Positions 59,396 through 59,412 of a stretch of 59,412 bases of DNA are shown piece after piece; within the stretch, counting starts at the first letter, position 1; every line of letters starts with the position of its first letter. The position numbers and the translations under genes were made by a program. Origin of the DNA: Clostridia bacterium (GTDB lineage: Bacteria > Bacillota > Clostridia > Oscillospirales > Acutalibacteraceae); NCBI GenBank assembly GCA_017631795.1, contig JAGBSO010000006.1:1-59412 (forward strand). Reading direction: 5' to 3'. Below the pieces are notes generated by a model that worked only from the letters and a program-made list of their open reading frames with translations, made no database searches and was not told where the DNA came from.

Positions 59396-59412
59396 ACTCA
59401 AGCACTCTGACG

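Overview
The window looks like the chromosome of a low-GC (about 40 % by eye) Gram-positive anaerobe of the class Clostridia, most likely a gut Ruminococcaceae/Oscillospirales-type bacterium. The evidence is strong AGGAGG-type ribosome sites, sigma-A promoters with 16-17 bp spacers, a ctsR-mcsA-mcsB-clpC operon, type I dockerins of the 'ADAR-L-LR-AA-L' kind next to CotH proteins, many carbohydrate-active enzymes and an NADP-type glutamate dehydrogenase. I cannot name a species. No tRNA, CRISPR array or insertion sequence was recognised.

Layout. 1-3414: AEC carrier and GH36 alpha-galactosidase. 3590-8473: CtsR-controlled protein-quality operon (ctsR, mcsA, mcsB, clpC), with palindromic repeats inserted after ctsR and after mcsB. 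8461-9265: solitary MazF-type toxin and a degenerate SLOG/DUF1273-like protein. 9358-14167: prfA, a Sua5-CoaE fusion, a lytic transglycosylase and an M18 aminopeptidase. 14184-19344: three MFS/GPH-type carriers. 19362-25818: nine intact, tightly packed phage head genes (terminase small and large, portal, protease, decoration, capsid, three connector-like proteins) with no tail, lysis, integrase or repressor genes. 26051-28860: YdbC/PC4 protein and GH31 glycosidase. 28912-39134: giant secreted phosphodiester glycosidase-metallophosphatase-dockerin protein and two secreted CotH proteins. 39215-41968: GMP synthase ATP-PPase subunit and a DUF2130 coiled-coil protein. 42010-44540: EIIC-like permease plus GH130 phosphorylase. 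44545-46686: low-molecular-weight phosphatase and gdhA. 46695-48477: small conserved protein and a FAD/Rieske oxidoreductase. 48565-53887: operon of a GH63-like enzyme, MalQ and GH16. 53936-56369: DnaQ-like exonuclease, flavodoxin, GNAT acetyltransferase, membrane protein. 56392-56610: a stand-alone 5S rRNA unit. 56693-59125: comEA-folP-folB-folK. 59230-59412: small ORF and two strong promoters that probably drive something beyond the edge.

How the parts fit. The glycosidases and phosphorylase (GH36, GH31, GH130, GH77, GH63-like, GH16) with the carriers suggest a generalist glycan user taking up oligosaccharides and degrading them inside the cell, while the dockerin proteins act at or outside the surface. 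CtsR/McsA/McsB/ClpC is a self-regulated stress circuit.

The most interesting points are: (i) the tail-less, intact phage head module; (ii) a family of hairpin repeats bounded by an AAACAATAATTTA terminus that repeatedly supplies or abuts gene stop codons; (iii) the NAGPA-phosphatase-dockerin giant protein; (iv) a self-contained 5S rRNA unit; (v) a Sua5-CoaE fusion with an altered P-loop; and (vi) a GMP synthase lacking its amidotransferase half.
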